From Akkermansiaceae bacterium UBA3385 (GTDB lineage: Bacteria; Verrucomicrobiota; Verrucomicrobiia; Verrucomicrobiales; Akkermansiaceae): a stretch of 36,534 nt of DNA. Location: assembly GCA_002358905.1 (NCBI GenBank), contig DEPT01000072.1:1-36534 (forward strand), read 5' to 3'. Positions 15,797-23,467 of the stretch are shown here, in pieces. Below the pieces are notes generated by a model, which saw nothing but the letters and a program-made list of their open reading frames with translations, searched no databases and was not told where the DNA came from. Within the stretch, counting starts at the first letter, position 1; each line of letters opens with the position of its first letter. The position numbers were made by a program, and so were the translations under genes.

Positions 15797-15836
15797 AATG
15801 AAAAGAGCGGAAAGGAAGCGCATTCCTTTCCGCTCT
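15797..15836 (-). terminator. Terminator of pepP
   Basis: A 13-pair stem AGAGCGGAAAGGA / TCCTTTCCGCTCT at 15804-15836 with a seven-base loop. On the minus strand it is followed by TTTTCATT, so it ends pepP transcription coming from the right. Confidence 0.9.
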
Positions 15837-15858
15837 CGATGTAAAAGTGCTATTTCAC

Positions 15859-17157
15859 TTATCTGGCCATGATTCGCTCAATCTCATCCGGTTCAATAGG
15901 AGCACCGGGGATGAGATCTTCCACCCCGTTCTCTGTAATGAGAACATCCGTTTCCAGGCGGATACCAATAGCCTCATCAGGTATGTAGATACCAGGTTCA
16001 ACCGTCCACACCTGCCCCACAGCAAAGGTCTTGGTATCAGAGCCTACATCGTGTACATCAATACCAAGAGAGTGTGATGTACCGTGCATATAATACTTCC
16101 GCACGCACAGCGGGTTTTCGGCCTGGGCATCCACCTCTTCCTGAGTAAGCAGACCAAGCTGCACAAGCTCTGCAGCCATGTTGATACGCACCATGCGTTC
16201 ATATTCCTGCTTCTCCAGACCGGGTCGCATGATGCTCATCGCATAGCGCTGAACGCGAAGCACGGCTTCGTATACTGCTTTCTGACGCGGCGTAAACTTA
16301 CCATTGGCAGGAATGGTGCGGGTCATATCACCGGCATAGCCTCCATATTCTGCACCAATATCCAGAAGAATCAAATCACCATCCTGCACTTCCTTGTGAT
16401 TAGAAATGTAGTGCAGAACGCAGGTATCCGCGCCACTGGCGATAATAGGCAGGAACGAGAACTTACGCGCACGACGGCGAATATAAGCAGCACTGAGGAG
16501 GGCCTCAATCTCCCACTCCCCCATGCCAGGCTTCACCTGTGGCAGCAGTTCTGCAAAACCAGCACCGGTAATTTCACAAGCACGACGCTGCTGAACCATT
16601 TCCTCATCGCTCTTAATCAGTCGCATCTCAGCCAGCAGAGGATAAAGACTTTCCTGTTTGGCATCCGGATAGGATGCGCGAAGCGCTGCGGCCATACGCT
16701 CATTGCGGGTCTGAACATACGTAAATCGGCGAGGATGATTATCCGTCTCCAACCAGATAGAGGAAGAAGCAGGAACCCATTCGGCCAATAAGGCATTATA
16801 AGTATCCGTCCAGCGCACATCCTCCACCCCGCTCAGCTCCGTGGCAGCCTCTGCGGTCAATCGGGCACCTTCCCAGATGACAATCTTCTCGTTCGTTTCA
16901 CGCAGAAGCAAGGTATCATCATGCTCACCATTTTCGCCGATGCGCATCAGCAGCACGGTTTCCTCCTGGTCAATACCCGTCAGATAAAACAGGTTGGCAT
17001 TCTGATGATGAGCCAGGGTGCCGTCTGCATTTGTAGGATAAATATCATTGGCATGAACAATCACCAAAGCTCCTGCCGGCAGCTTGGCGGCCAGTTTGTC
17101 TCGGTTAGACCGGTAGAACGAAGCGGGAATAGGCTCGTAGCGCAGTGTGTATTTCAT
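15859..17157 (-). CDS. pepP: Xaa-Pro aminopeptidase P (M24B)
   Basis: A cytoplasmic dimetal peptidase that removes the N-terminal residue before a Pro. The 432-residue length matches the family. The N-terminal creatinase-like domain runs to about 190. The catalytic pita-bread domain has all five metal ligands: Asp266 (LLDIGAEYG), Asp277 (AGDMTRT), His362 (SHSLGIDVHD), Glu387 (VEPGIYI) and Glu402 (LETDVL). There is no signal peptide. A good promoter ends 15 bases before the ATG at 17157, and pepP is transcribed alone, divergently from ndk. The product probably takes part in peptide turnover. Confidence 0.95.
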   Translation of the reverse strand: MKYTLRYEPIPASFYRSNRDKLAAKLPAGALVIVHANDIYPTNADGTLAHHQNANLFYLTGIDQEETVLLMRIGENGEHDDTLLLRETNEKIVIWEGARLTAEAATELSGVEDVRWTDTYNALLAEWVPASSSIWLETDNHPRRFTYVQTRNERMAAALRASYPDAKQESLYPLLAEMRLIKSDEEMVQQRRACEITGAGFAELLPQVKPGMGEWEIEALLSAAYIRRRARKFSFLPIIASGADTCVLHYISNHKEVQDGDLILLDIGAEYGGYAGDMTRTIPANGKFTPRQKAVYEAVLRVQRYAMSIMRPGLEKQEYERMVRINMAAELVQLGLLTQEEVDAQAENPLCVRKYYMHGTSHSLGIDVHDVGSDTKTFAVGQVWTVEPGIYIPDEAIGIRLETDVLITENGVEDLIPGAPIEPDEIERIMAR

Positions 17158-17172
17158 ATTCTTCTGAAGCAG

Positions 17173-17201
17173 AGTATACCCTTAAAGCATGCTCTGTGCA
17201 A
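17173..17201 (-). promoter_or_regulatory. Promoter of pepP
   Basis: TTGCAC (17201-17196), a 17-base spacer and TATACT (17178-17173) on the minus strand, followed by the ATG after 15 bases. Confidence 0.65.
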
Positions 17202-17232
17202 TGCGAAATCGCGTGAGTATCCGGCTTTTTCC

Positions 17233-17261
17233 TTGACAGAATGCCCCCCAGAGGGTAGAAA
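17233..17261 (+). promoter_or_regulatory. Promoter of ndk
   Basis: A perfect TTGACA (17233-17238), a 17-base spacer and TAGAAA (17256-17261). The ATG at 17284 follows after 22 bases. Confidence 0.65.
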
Positions 17262-17283
17262 AGAAACCACACACTCCGTTATT

Positions 17284-17733
17284 ATGAACCGCGACGAAAA
17301 AACACTCATTCTGTTCAAGCCGGACTGCATCCGCAAAAATCTTTCCGGCATCATTCTGCAGCGTCTGCTGGGTGAAGGCTTCCGTCTCCGTGGTCTGAAG
17401 ATGATGCAGCTGGATGATGCCATCCTGCGCGAGCACTATGCTCACATCATTGACCTGGTAATTGAAGGGGAACCCCTCTTCCCGAAGCTTTCTGCCTTCA
17501 TGCAGACCAGCCCGGTAGTGGCGCTTGTTCTTTCCGGTCCCGGCGTTATCACTCGTGTTCGCACAATCCTCGGGCCTACCAACTCCATGAAGGCAGACAA
17601 AGGCACCATTCGTGGAGACTACGGCACCAACAGCATGCTCAACATCTGCCACGCTTCCGATTCTCCCGAAAGTGCGGAGGTGGAAATCAAGCGCTTCTTC
17701 AAGCCGGAGGAACTGTTCGACAATATCGACTGA
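17284..17733 (+). CDS. ndk: Nucleoside diphosphate kinase
   Basis: Transfers the gamma-phosphate of ATP to nucleoside diphosphates through a phospho-His, keeping NTP and dNTP pools balanced. The length of 149 residues is close to the usual 140-150. Motifs include TLILFKPDCIRKN at the start, RTILGPTNSMKADKGTIRGD in the middle, and the catalytic His123 in NICHASDS, where most homologues have NxVHGSDS. The start is the ATG at 17284, placed just after a clear promoter; an open frame reaching back to 16921 overlaps pepP and is not used. It is a single-gene transcript with its own terminator. Confidence 0.97.
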   Translation: MNRDEKTLILFKPDCIRKNLSGIILQRLLGEGFRLRGLKMMQLDDAILREHYAHIIDLVIEGEPLFPKLSAFMQTSPVVALVLSGPGVITRVRTILGPTNSMKADKGTIRGDYGTNSMLNICHASDSPESAEVEIKRFFKPEELFDNID

Positions 17734-17752
17734 TTTTTCTCATTCACAGCGT

Positions 17753-17784
17753 AAAAAAAGGACAGTTCAGACTGTCCTTTTTTT
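17753..17784. terminator. Bidirectional terminator between ndk and the amidase operon
   Basis: A stem AAAGGACAGT / ACTGTCCTTT with a TCAG loop, with an A-run on the left and a T-run on the right, so it serves both convergent transcripts. Confidence 0.93.
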
Positions 17785-17796
17785 GTATCGTCAATC

Positions 17797-19011
17797 TTAA
17801 CGTCTGCGATTCCTATTCTTCTTTCTAGGCGCAGGAGCCCTCCGCCGAGGAGCCTTCTTGCGGGGTTGGGCTTTCTTGGTTTCCTTTGCCTTCTTGACAG
17901 GGGCGGGATCCACCTTGACTGGCGCCGGTGCCGGAGCTTCCACCTCAGGGGCCTTCTGAACCTGCAGTGTTGTGGCAGGATTCATCACACGTGCAAATGA
18001 GTCCACACCCAGCGCCAAGGCTGAGACTAATTTGAGCTGGTACTCTTCCGTTGCCAATCGTGTTCCTTCTTCAGGGTTAGAGGCATACCCCAGTTCTACA
18101 ATAACCCCCGGGCAATGCAGAGAATTCAACGGACTGTAATGAGCCCGACGGCATCCACCATCCGCCGTTTCTGCCTTCTCCACCAGGCTGGACTGCAAAG
18201 CCATGGCCAAAGCCATGCTTGCCTGTGAATATTCGTGACCAGGTAACGGTTTTTCACCCTTGGCAACAGGCCGGATGCTATATACCTGAGAGCCTTTCAT
18301 ATCGCTGCGTCCATTATTAAGATGCAGACTGACAAAAATAGCTGCGGGAGTAGCATTGGCTTTATCGACGCGCCCCTGGGGAGATACATACTGATTATGC
18401 TCCTGGGTATAGACAACCTCGTAACCGCGTTTCTTAAGTTCAGCCCCCAGCTTTGTTGCAACCACCAGGGCAACATCGGCCTCACGGGCATAGGGGGTCA
18501 CCGTTCCTGTGTCATGTCCGCCGTGGCCGGGGTCTATCACAACCGTGCGCACTGCGCTACGATTTGCTATATATGTGGGGCGAAGCACAGGCTCTATCAC
18601 ATTCAGAACATCGATTCTGGACACCAGAAGGTCCCCCGATGCATCCTCGTGCACAGCATGAGAAAGATAACATAATTTGTCCTGGATTCGCAGTTCTCTG
18701 GGTTCCGGGCCAAAGGTCAACGTGATTTCTCCATTTCCGAGCAGCCGCTGTCCTGCCACCTTGCGCCCTTTGGGCTGCATAGGCATCAACTTGTAAAAGC
18801 TGCGTAAATCCTCCAGCGGCAAGTACTCGATTCCATCCACCTCGCGCACATGCCAACTACCCACAGCGGGTTCGGCCGCCACAGCAGGAGGAGGAGTTGG
18901 TGCCTGCTCGGCCTGATTAGCTGCAGCCTCCACCGCATTGCCCCGCACACAGGGAACCATCATTGCACACACCACCAAAGGGCAGCTCCACCTGAACAGC
19001 TGTTTCATCAT
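17797..19011 (-). CDS. N-acetylmuramoyl-L-alanine amidase (Amidase_3) with basic C-terminal tail
   Basis: A periplasmic zinc amidase that cuts the bond between MurNAc and L-Ala in peptidoglycan. The signal peptide is followed by a linker rich in Ala and Pro, then a stalk domain (about 60-150) resembling the copper amine oxidase N-terminal fold (EVDGIEYLPLEDLRSFYKL). The catalytic domain follows: VVIDPGHGGHDTG and SLHLNNG carry the zinc His residues, and VELGYASNPEEG carries the catalytic Glu. The last 50 residues are Pro-Ala-Lys rich and end in a run of Arg and Lys. The ATG at 19011 overlaps the stop of the upstream paralogue; the ATG at 19008 is equally possible. The longer frame to 19116 overlaps the upstream gene. 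Confidence 0.93.
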   Translation of the reverse strand: MMKQLFRWSCPLVVCAMMVPCVRGNAVEAAANQAEQAPTPPPAVAAEPAVGSWHVREVDGIEYLPLEDLRSFYKLMPMQPKGRKVAGQRLLGNGEITLTFGPEPRELRIQDKLCYLSHAVHEDASGDLLVSRIDVLNVIEPVLRPTYIANRSAVRTVVIDPGHGGHDTGTVTPYAREADVALVVATKLGAELKKRGYEVVYTQEHNQYVSPQGRVDKANATPAAIFVSLHLNNGRSDMKGSQVYSIRPVAKGEKPLPGHEYSQASMALAMALQSSLVEKAETADGGCRRAHYSPLNSLHCPGVIVELGYASNPEEGTRLATEEYQLKLVSALALGVDSFARVMNPATTLQVQKAPEVEAPAPAPVKVDPAPVKKAKETKKAQPRKKAPRRRAPAPRKKNRNRRR

Positions 19012-20078
19012 CTCTTCTTCTGGGAATAATTGCTCACACGGGAGCCCGAAATACTGGTACGCACACGCCCGGAACCCGGGGTAGTTGCCGCAACATCTCT
19101 GCGCGCCGGTCTGCACACCGTATTATTATACGCAACTATACCCTTGCAGATACTGTCTGCCAGTAGCGTCTGGTAACTATCGGTTGCCATTTTGCTGCAT
19201 TCTGTCGGGTTGGAAACAAAGCCACCTTCGAACAAAATAGCAGGGCGACGAATAGTACACAGGACAGAGAAACGAGCACGCTGAATTCCACGGTCAATTG
19301 CGCCGGAACTGAGTATTGCGCGGCTGTGCACGGCTGTTGCAAGCGCTATATTTTCACTATCCTGATTGTTACCGGCCAAATCATCAAAGCGACGGGAACG
19401 AGCAAATGGAGAGGTAGTTCCATGCGGAGCCAGAGTAAACGTCTCAATACCAGTAGCGGCACTGCGCCCGGCATTATGGTGAATGCTCACAAAAACGGAA
19501 TCTGGCACACGGTTGGCTATATCCACACGCTCCTGCAGGGTCAGGAAATAGTCTGCATCCCGGGTCATCACAACCCGATACCCCTGCCGTTCCAACATGC
19601 GGCGCAGCTTTCTTGCCACTGCCAGATTCAAATCCTTTTCCTTGGCTATTCCGCTGACCGCACCGGCATCATGACCACCATGCCCGGGATCTATCACCAC
19701 CGTGCGAAGCTTCAACTTCGGAGAATAGCGTGGACGCAGTACAGGATCCACCAGTTTGCGCATATCCACAGACGAAATCATGAGCTCAGCCCCCACGCGG
19801 CGCACTGGATGAGACAGAACATAGCGGTAATTATTAACGTAGAAATCCGCTTTTTCCGGCTTGATTGAAACAACGTGCTTGCCTGCTCCATACGAAACAC
19901 AACCGGGGCGACCTTTGCAGGGAGCAAATCTGTAAAACTTCCATACATCCCGGAGCTTCACATATTCAACACCTTCTATTTGAGATACTTCCCATGTTGA
20001 CCGTGCAGAAACACCCCCTGCCAGGCACAGCATCAGTGCCAGCATCATCAACATCAATTGTGAGGCAATCCGTCTCAT
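19008..20078 (-). CDS. N-acetylmuramoyl-L-alanine amidase (Amidase_3), paralogue of the next gene
   Basis: The first of two tandem amidase genes. A 356-residue protein with a signal peptide (residues 1-25, cut near VSA-RS), a stalk domain (about 26-120) beginning EVSQIEGVEYVKLRDVWKFY, and an Amidase_3 domain with VVIDPGHGGHDAG, FVSIHHNAG and LFEGGFVSNPTEC, which carry the zinc ligands and the catalytic Glu. The C-terminal 40 residues are Ser- and Arg-rich and probably disordered. It shares the domain order and many residues with its neighbour, so the pair arose by duplication. Its stop overlaps the start of the next gene, so the two are coupled. It probably acts in cell-wall remodelling or daughter-cell separation. 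Confidence 0.93.
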   Translation of the reverse strand: MRRIASQLMLMMLALMLCLAGGVSARSTWEVSQIEGVEYVKLRDVWKFYRFAPCKGRPGCVSYGAGKHVVSIKPEKADFYVNNYRYVLSHPVRRVGAELMISSVDMRKLVDPVLRPRYSPKLKLRTVVIDPGHGGHDAGAVSGIAKEKDLNLAVARKLRRMLERQGYRVVMTRDADYFLTLQERVDIANRVPDSVFVSIHHNAGRSAATGIETFTLAPHGTTSPFARSRRFDDLAGNNQDSENIALATAVHSRAILSSGAIDRGIQRARFSVLCTIRRPAILFEGGFVSNPTECSKMATDSYQTLLADSICKGIVAYNNTVCRPARRDVAATTPGSGRVRTSISGSRVSNYSQKKR

Positions 20079-20094
20079 GTTTAATCGCTTTCCT

Positions 20095-20124
20095 ACTTTA
20101 ACATTTCAGCCCCGTACCCCACAA
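20095..20124 (-). promoter_or_regulatory. Possible promoter of the amidase operon
   Basis: On the minus strand TAAAGT (20100-20095) carries a TGT extended -10, with a weak TTGTGG -35 about 18 bases upstream. The ATG at 20078 follows after 16 bases. Confidence 0.4.
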
Positions 20125-20186
20125 GTCCAAAATGTTACATTCTGCGAATTTATCATTGACTGCCGTGTCAGCAATCCAGATAAATC

Positions 20187-20215
20187 TTGACACTGAGACA
20201 CGAAACAGGCAGAAT
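20187..20215 (+). promoter_or_regulatory. Promoter of tRNA-Ser
   Basis: A perfect TTGACA (20187-20192), a 17-base spacer and CAGAAT (20210-20215), which matches four of the six consensus bases. Confidence 0.55.
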
Positions 20216-20233
20216 AGCGCAGCAACTACGCAA

Positions 20234-20321
20234 GGAGAGATGGCTGAGTTGGTCTAAGGCACTCGACTCGAAATCGAGCGTGGCAGAGATGTCACCGTGG
20301 GTTCGAATCCCACTCTCTCCG
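20234..20321 (+). tRNA. tRNA-Ser (anticodon CGA)
   Basis: An 88-base class II tRNA. The acceptor stem GGAGAGA (20234-20240) pairs with TCTCTCC (20314-20320), followed by a G discriminator typical of serine tRNAs. The anticodon arm is CTCGA (20262-20266), loop CTCGAAA, TCGAG (20274-20278), with anticodon CGA at 20269-20271. It has the long variable arm and the T-loop GTTCGAATC. The 3' CCA is not encoded. It decodes UCG. Confidence 0.97.
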
Positions 20322-20327
20322 TAAAAC

Positions 20328-20360
20328 AAAGCCCTCACAATCAAAGCATTGTGAGGACTT
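20328..20360 (+). terminator. Terminator after tRNA-Ser
   Basis: A nine-pair stem CCTCACAAT / ATTGTGAGG with a six-base loop, extended by AAAG/CTTT across one mismatch. A weak T-rich stretch follows. Confidence 0.7.
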
Positions 20361-20383
20361 TCCATTTTCAGAGAAGTTGCAGA

Positions 20384-20412
20384 TTGACAAGTTCCTCTTC
20401 ATCAGGTAGGAT
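20384..20412 (+). promoter_or_regulatory. Promoter of the small membrane protein gene
   Basis: A perfect TTGACA (20384-20389), a 17-base spacer and TAGGAT (20407-20412). The ATG at 20440 follows after 27 bases. Confidence 0.65.
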
Positions 20413-20439
20413 GATAAACGAACCTCGGTTTACCCCTGT

Positions 20440-20970
20440 ATGAAATCCACCCTGCTCCTCATCTGCACCCTGATCTGTCTGCTCTTTTTCACCTGTCATA
20501 TCACCCTGTCAGGGATAACGTTGACAATTCCCCCGGATGAAGCATGGTCTCAAGTTGTCAACGCAAATGAAGCTTCTGATATACTCTCTGGTCAGTGCTC
20601 TTTCAACATAAGCATGGGTATCATCATATCCGGTATCACGGGAATCGCGCTGCTGGGCACCATCGTCAGTCTCTTTTTCCTGAGAAAAGAACGCATCCTG
20701 CGCTGGTTCAGAGTCGGATTATTGCTGGCTAATGTTATCATCCTGCTGAGCAGCTGCATCCTGTTTTGCGTTACCATGGTGGAAACCATGCAGCCGGAGC
20801 CTGCCTGCATGCAGCTCTGCTGGCCGTGGCAGACATCCTACTGGGAAAAAGCTCTCAAACATGCCCAGCAGGCAGCTATGTTCCTGGGATTATGCTGCGG
20901 CATGCTCAGCGGGGTAAACTGTGCCGCATTCTATTTCTTCTACCGCCGCCAGGCACGCTACGGCAATTAA
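20440..20970 (+). CDS. Four-helix membrane protein of unknown function
   Basis: A 176-residue protein with about four hydrophobic segments: residues about 4-28, 58-80, 92-113 and 145-167. Segment one could be a signal anchor. A Cys-rich extracytoplasmic loop (EPACMQLCWPW) lies between the third and fourth segments. No family is recognisable. It has its own strong promoter, and its stop codon shares bases with the stop of the convergent tatD gene, so no terminator separates them. The length and topology resemble small tetraspan-type membrane proteins, but this is only a description. Confidence 0.75.
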   Translation: MKSTLLLICTLICLLFFTCHITLSGITLTIPPDEAWSQVVNANEASDILSGQCSFNISMGIIISGITGIALLGTIVSLFFLRKERILRWFRVGLLLANVIILLSSCILFCVTMVETMQPEPACMQLCWPWQTSYWEKALKHAQQAAMFLGLCCGMLSGVNCAAFYFFYRRQARYGN

Positions 20971-21779
20971 TTTCCCAGCACAGGCAAACGGAAGAAACGG
21001 CAGGCATTTGCCGTAGTAGCAGCTGCCACTTCTTCCAGCGTTATACCGCGCAGAGCCGCCAGTTTCTCGGCCACAAAACGAGTACGACCGGGAATATTCA
21101 ACTTACCGCGATGAGGCTCCGGAGAAAGATACGGGGAATCAGTCTCAACCATCACACGCTCCAATGGAGCCCAAGCGGCAACTTCCTGCACATCTGTCGT
21201 CTTCTTGAAGGTGATGATGCCGGTAAAAGATACCAGACCGTCCAACTGTTCAAAAATGGCATTGGCCTGCGCCTTAGAACCGATAAAGCAATGGAACACC
21301 GGCCGCACCTTCGGGAAATTGCGAGCAATGGCAAAAGCATCATCAAAGCAAGCGGTACCTTCTTTATCCCGGGTATGCAGAGAAATATTCAGTCCCAATT
21401 CCTCAGCCAGTGCAAAATGCTTTTCCAGCAATACTTTCTGGCGTGCATAATATGTCTTTACCTCCCACCCCTCGGGAGCATCCCAGAAGTAATCCAACCC
21501 CGTCTCTCCAATAGCAGCCAGAGGATGCTGGCGGCAGAGATTTGCCATGTACTCAAAATCCGCATCACTCACATTCGTTACCTCGGAGGGATGGGCTGCC
21601 AGACAGGCGGAAATAAAGTCGGGCATGCGGTGCGCCAGCTCCAGCTGCGGCAACCAATCCTGCGGATGCGTCCCCTGCGACACACAATGCCCCACCCCCA
21701 GCTCAAGTGATTCTGCCTTGATTTGCTCCAGATCCTCATACTTGTCATGCACCAGGTGGCAATGTGTGTCAATAATCAT
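20967..21779 (-). CDS. tatD: TatD family metal-dependent DNase
   Basis: A cytoplasmic amidohydrolase-fold 3'-5' exonuclease implicated in DNA repair and fragment turnover. The 270-residue TIM barrel has the family ligands: His6 and His8 in DTHCH, Glu in AIGETGLDYFWD, His in SLHTRD, His in VFHCFIGS, and Asp in VETDSPYLSPEPHRGK. The MIIDTHCH start at 21779 is supported by a promoter ending six bases upstream; the open frame that continues to 21875 would run through that promoter. The stop overlaps that of the convergent membrane-protein gene. It is transcribed alone. Confidence 0.95.
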   Translation of the reverse strand: MIIDTHCHLVHDKYEDLEQIKAESLELGVGHCVSQGTHPQDWLPQLELAHRMPDFISACLAAHPSEVTNVSDADFEYMANLCRQHPLAAIGETGLDYFWDAPEGWEVKTYYARQKVLLEKHFALAEELGLNISLHTRDKEGTACFDDAFAIARNFPKVRPVFHCFIGSKAQANAIFEQLDGLVSFTGIITFKKTTDVQEVAAWAPLERVMVETDSPYLSPEPHRGKLNIPGRTRFVAEKLAALRGITLEEVAAATTANACRFFRLPVLGN

Positions 21780-21785
21780 GCGCAC

Positions 21786-21814
21786 CGTATACACCAGTAC
21801 CTTGGAATTGTCAA
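21786..21814 (-). promoter_or_regulatory. Promoter of tatD, probably leaderless
   Basis: A perfect TTGACA (21814-21809), a 17-base spacer and TATACG (21791-21786). Only six bases separate the -10 box from the ATG at 21779, so transcription probably starts at or next to the A of the start codon. Confidence 0.65.
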
Positions 21815-21915
21815 GAACAACCCAACACGCCGACTCAAGCATGCAGGATACGAACGCGTCTTTACAAGCCCGCACCTGTTCTGCCGTGGTCTGATTCTAT
21901 TTTATCAGAGGTCTT

Positions 21916-22419
21916 TCAAAGCCGCTTGAGAAAATACAACCCGGTATAGATACGAGGATCCAGTGCAATCCCCTGCTCCACCTGAGCAGCAAGCCAGGCA
22001 TCTATATCATCCAACGGGGCTTCGCGCACAACGATATTCTCATTATCCACACCGCCGCCTGCAGCTACACGCTTCAACCCACGGGCAAGAAAAAAGGAAA
22101 GGCATTCAGATGTCAGTCCGGGGGAGGACGGGCCATGAAAGAGGAACTTCATCTCCGCGGCTTCGTAGCCGGTTTCCTCCAGCAGCTCGCGGCGGGCAGC
22201 GGCGGTATCGCTCTCCGGGCCCTCATCGCCGCTGAGCCCGGCGGGGAAGCAGAGGCAGCGCTTCCCGATAGGCGGGCGGAACTCCTCCACCAGCAGCACC
22301 TTACCCTCCGGGGTGCAGGCAAAGACCATCACCGCGCCGGTGTTATTCACGCGCTCGCAGTATTCCCAGCGGCCCTCGCGGACCATATTCAGAAACTTTC
22401 CTTCGTACAGCTTTTCCAT
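21916..22419 (-). CDS. NUDIX hydrolase, ADP-ribose pyrophosphatase-like
   Basis: A 167-residue NUDIX enzyme that probably cuts ADP-ribose or a similar nucleoside diphosphate sugar. The NUDIX box is at about 60-86: GLSGDEGPESDTAAARRELL, followed by EETGYE, with the metal-binding REL...EE core intact and a two-residue insertion before the first Glu. It is preceded by VEEFRPPIGKRCLCFPAG, the typical substrate-side stretch of ADPRases. A terminator-like hairpin of the upstream aminotransferase gene ends seven bases before the ATG, and I see no promoter in the space left, so expression may depend on read-through. The start is the only Met that includes the full N-terminal strand. Confidence 0.9.
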   Translation of the reverse strand: MEKLYEGKFLNMVREGRWEYCERVNNTGAVMVFACTPEGKVLLVEEFRPPIGKRCLCFPAGLSGDEGPESDTAAARRELLEETGYEAAEMKFLFHGPSSPGLTSECLSFFLARGLKRVAAGGGVDNENIVVREAPLDDIDAWLAAQVEQGIALDPRIYTGLYFLKRL

Positions 22420-22425
22420 AGTGAG

Positions 22426-22461
22426 AAAAAAGGGGCGGCAAGCTGAATCACCCGCCGCCCC
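22426..22461 (-). terminator. Terminator after the class IV aminotransferase gene
   Basis: On the minus strand GGGGCGGC pairs with GCCGCCCC across a 14-base loop, followed by six T. It sits immediately before the NUDIX start codon. Confidence 0.85.
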
Positions 22462-22483
22462 GCAGAATGTTGATTTTGCGCTA

Positions 22484-23335
22484 TTACTCGCGCACCAGCT
22501 GCTGGAAGCGGGCCAGGATGCGCTTGGTCACGGGGCCTGCCACACCGGTACCAATCTTGCGGCCATCCAGGGAGGTAGCAGCAATCACCTCGGCGGCGGA
22601 GCCGGTCAGGAAGCACTCATCGGCGCAGAGGATATCGAAGCGGTTCATCACCTTCTCCACGCAGGGGATGCCGAGCTCAGCGCAGATATCCATTACAGCG
22701 TGGCGGGTAATACCACCCAGACCACCTTCCGTCAGAGGAGGAGTCTGAACTTCCCCATTCACCACGATGAAAATGTTATCGCCCGTGCATTCGGCCACGT
22801 TGCCGCGCTGATTCAACATAAGAGCCTCACCTGCACCGGCGGCCACTGCCTCGATCTTAGCGGAAATACCATTCAGGTAATTCAGGCTCTTCACCTGCGG
22901 GCAAAGAATATCCGGGTTCGGACGACGGAAGGAAGACGTAATCATGCTCAGACCCTTTTCATACATTTCCTTGGGGTACAAGGCAATATTCTGCACAATA
23001 ATGAACATGCTGGCCTTGGGGCAGTTACGAGGATTCAGTCCCAGATCTCCCACGCCGCGAGTCACCACCAGGCGGATGTAGCCATCTTCCATTCCACTGG
23101 CAGCCACAGTTTCCTTAGTAGCCTCGCACACCTCTTCAAAGCTCCAGGGAAGCTGAATCATGAGATAGCGCATGGAATTGAACAGGCGCACAATGTGCTC
23201 CTCAAGGCGGAATACCTTGCCGGAGTAGAAACGAATGCCCTCAAAGCAACCATCACCATACAGAACACCATGATCAAAGACGGAGACCTTAGCCTCGTCC
23301 CGGTCAACCAGCTTGCCATCAAACCAGATTTTCAT
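22484..23335 (-). CDS. ilvE: Branched-chain amino acid aminotransferase-like (class IV PLP enzyme)
   Basis: A class IV PLP aminotransferase, most likely for branched-chain amino acids, catalysing the last step of Val, Leu and Ile synthesis with Glu as amino donor. The 283-residue length fits the short IlvE subgroup. Motifs are GDGCFEGIRFYSGKVFRLEEH near residue 27, split by one variable stretch, catalytic Lys149 in VKSLNYLN, the AECTGDNIF cofactor site and GGITRHAVMD. D-amino-acid transaminases and aminodeoxychorismate lyases share this fold, so the substrate is inferred. A perfect TATAAT lies 32 bases before the ATG. Confidence 0.9.
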   Translation of the reverse strand: MKIWFDGKLVDRDEAKVSVFDHGVLYGDGCFEGIRFYSGKVFRLEEHIVRLFNSMRYLMIQLPWSFEEVCEATKETVAASGMEDGYIRLVVTRGVGDLGLNPRNCPKASMFIIVQNIALYPKEMYEKGLSMITSSFRRPNPDILCPQVKSLNYLNGISAKIEAVAAGAGEALMLNQRGNVAECTGDNIFIVVNGEVQTPPLTEGGLGGITRHAVMDICAELGIPCVEKVMNRFDILCADECFLTGSAAEVIAATSLDGRKIGTGVAGPVTKRILARFQQLVRE

Positions 23336-23367
23336 GATAATATAAGGAAATTTATGTGAACGGAAAC

Positions 23368-23396
23368 ATTATACGCCCTTTTGCGCACAATGAAAG
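23368..23396 (-). promoter_or_regulatory. Promoter of the class IV aminotransferase gene
   Basis: A perfect TATAAT (23373-23368) on the minus strand. The -35 region (CTTTCA, 17 bases upstream) matches only three consensus bases. Confidence 0.5.
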
Positions 23397-23427
23397 CAGA
23401 AAAACGCGGCATGCCTCTTTTTTATGA

Positions 23428-23456
23428 TTGAACAAACAGGCCTACACTACTATTCT
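23428..23456 (+). promoter_or_regulatory. Promoter of the TMEM43-like gene
   Basis: TTGAAC (23428-23433), a 17-base spacer and TATTCT (23451-23456). Eleven bases separate it from the ATG at 23468. Confidence 0.55.
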
Positions 23457-23467
23457 AACTATTATAT

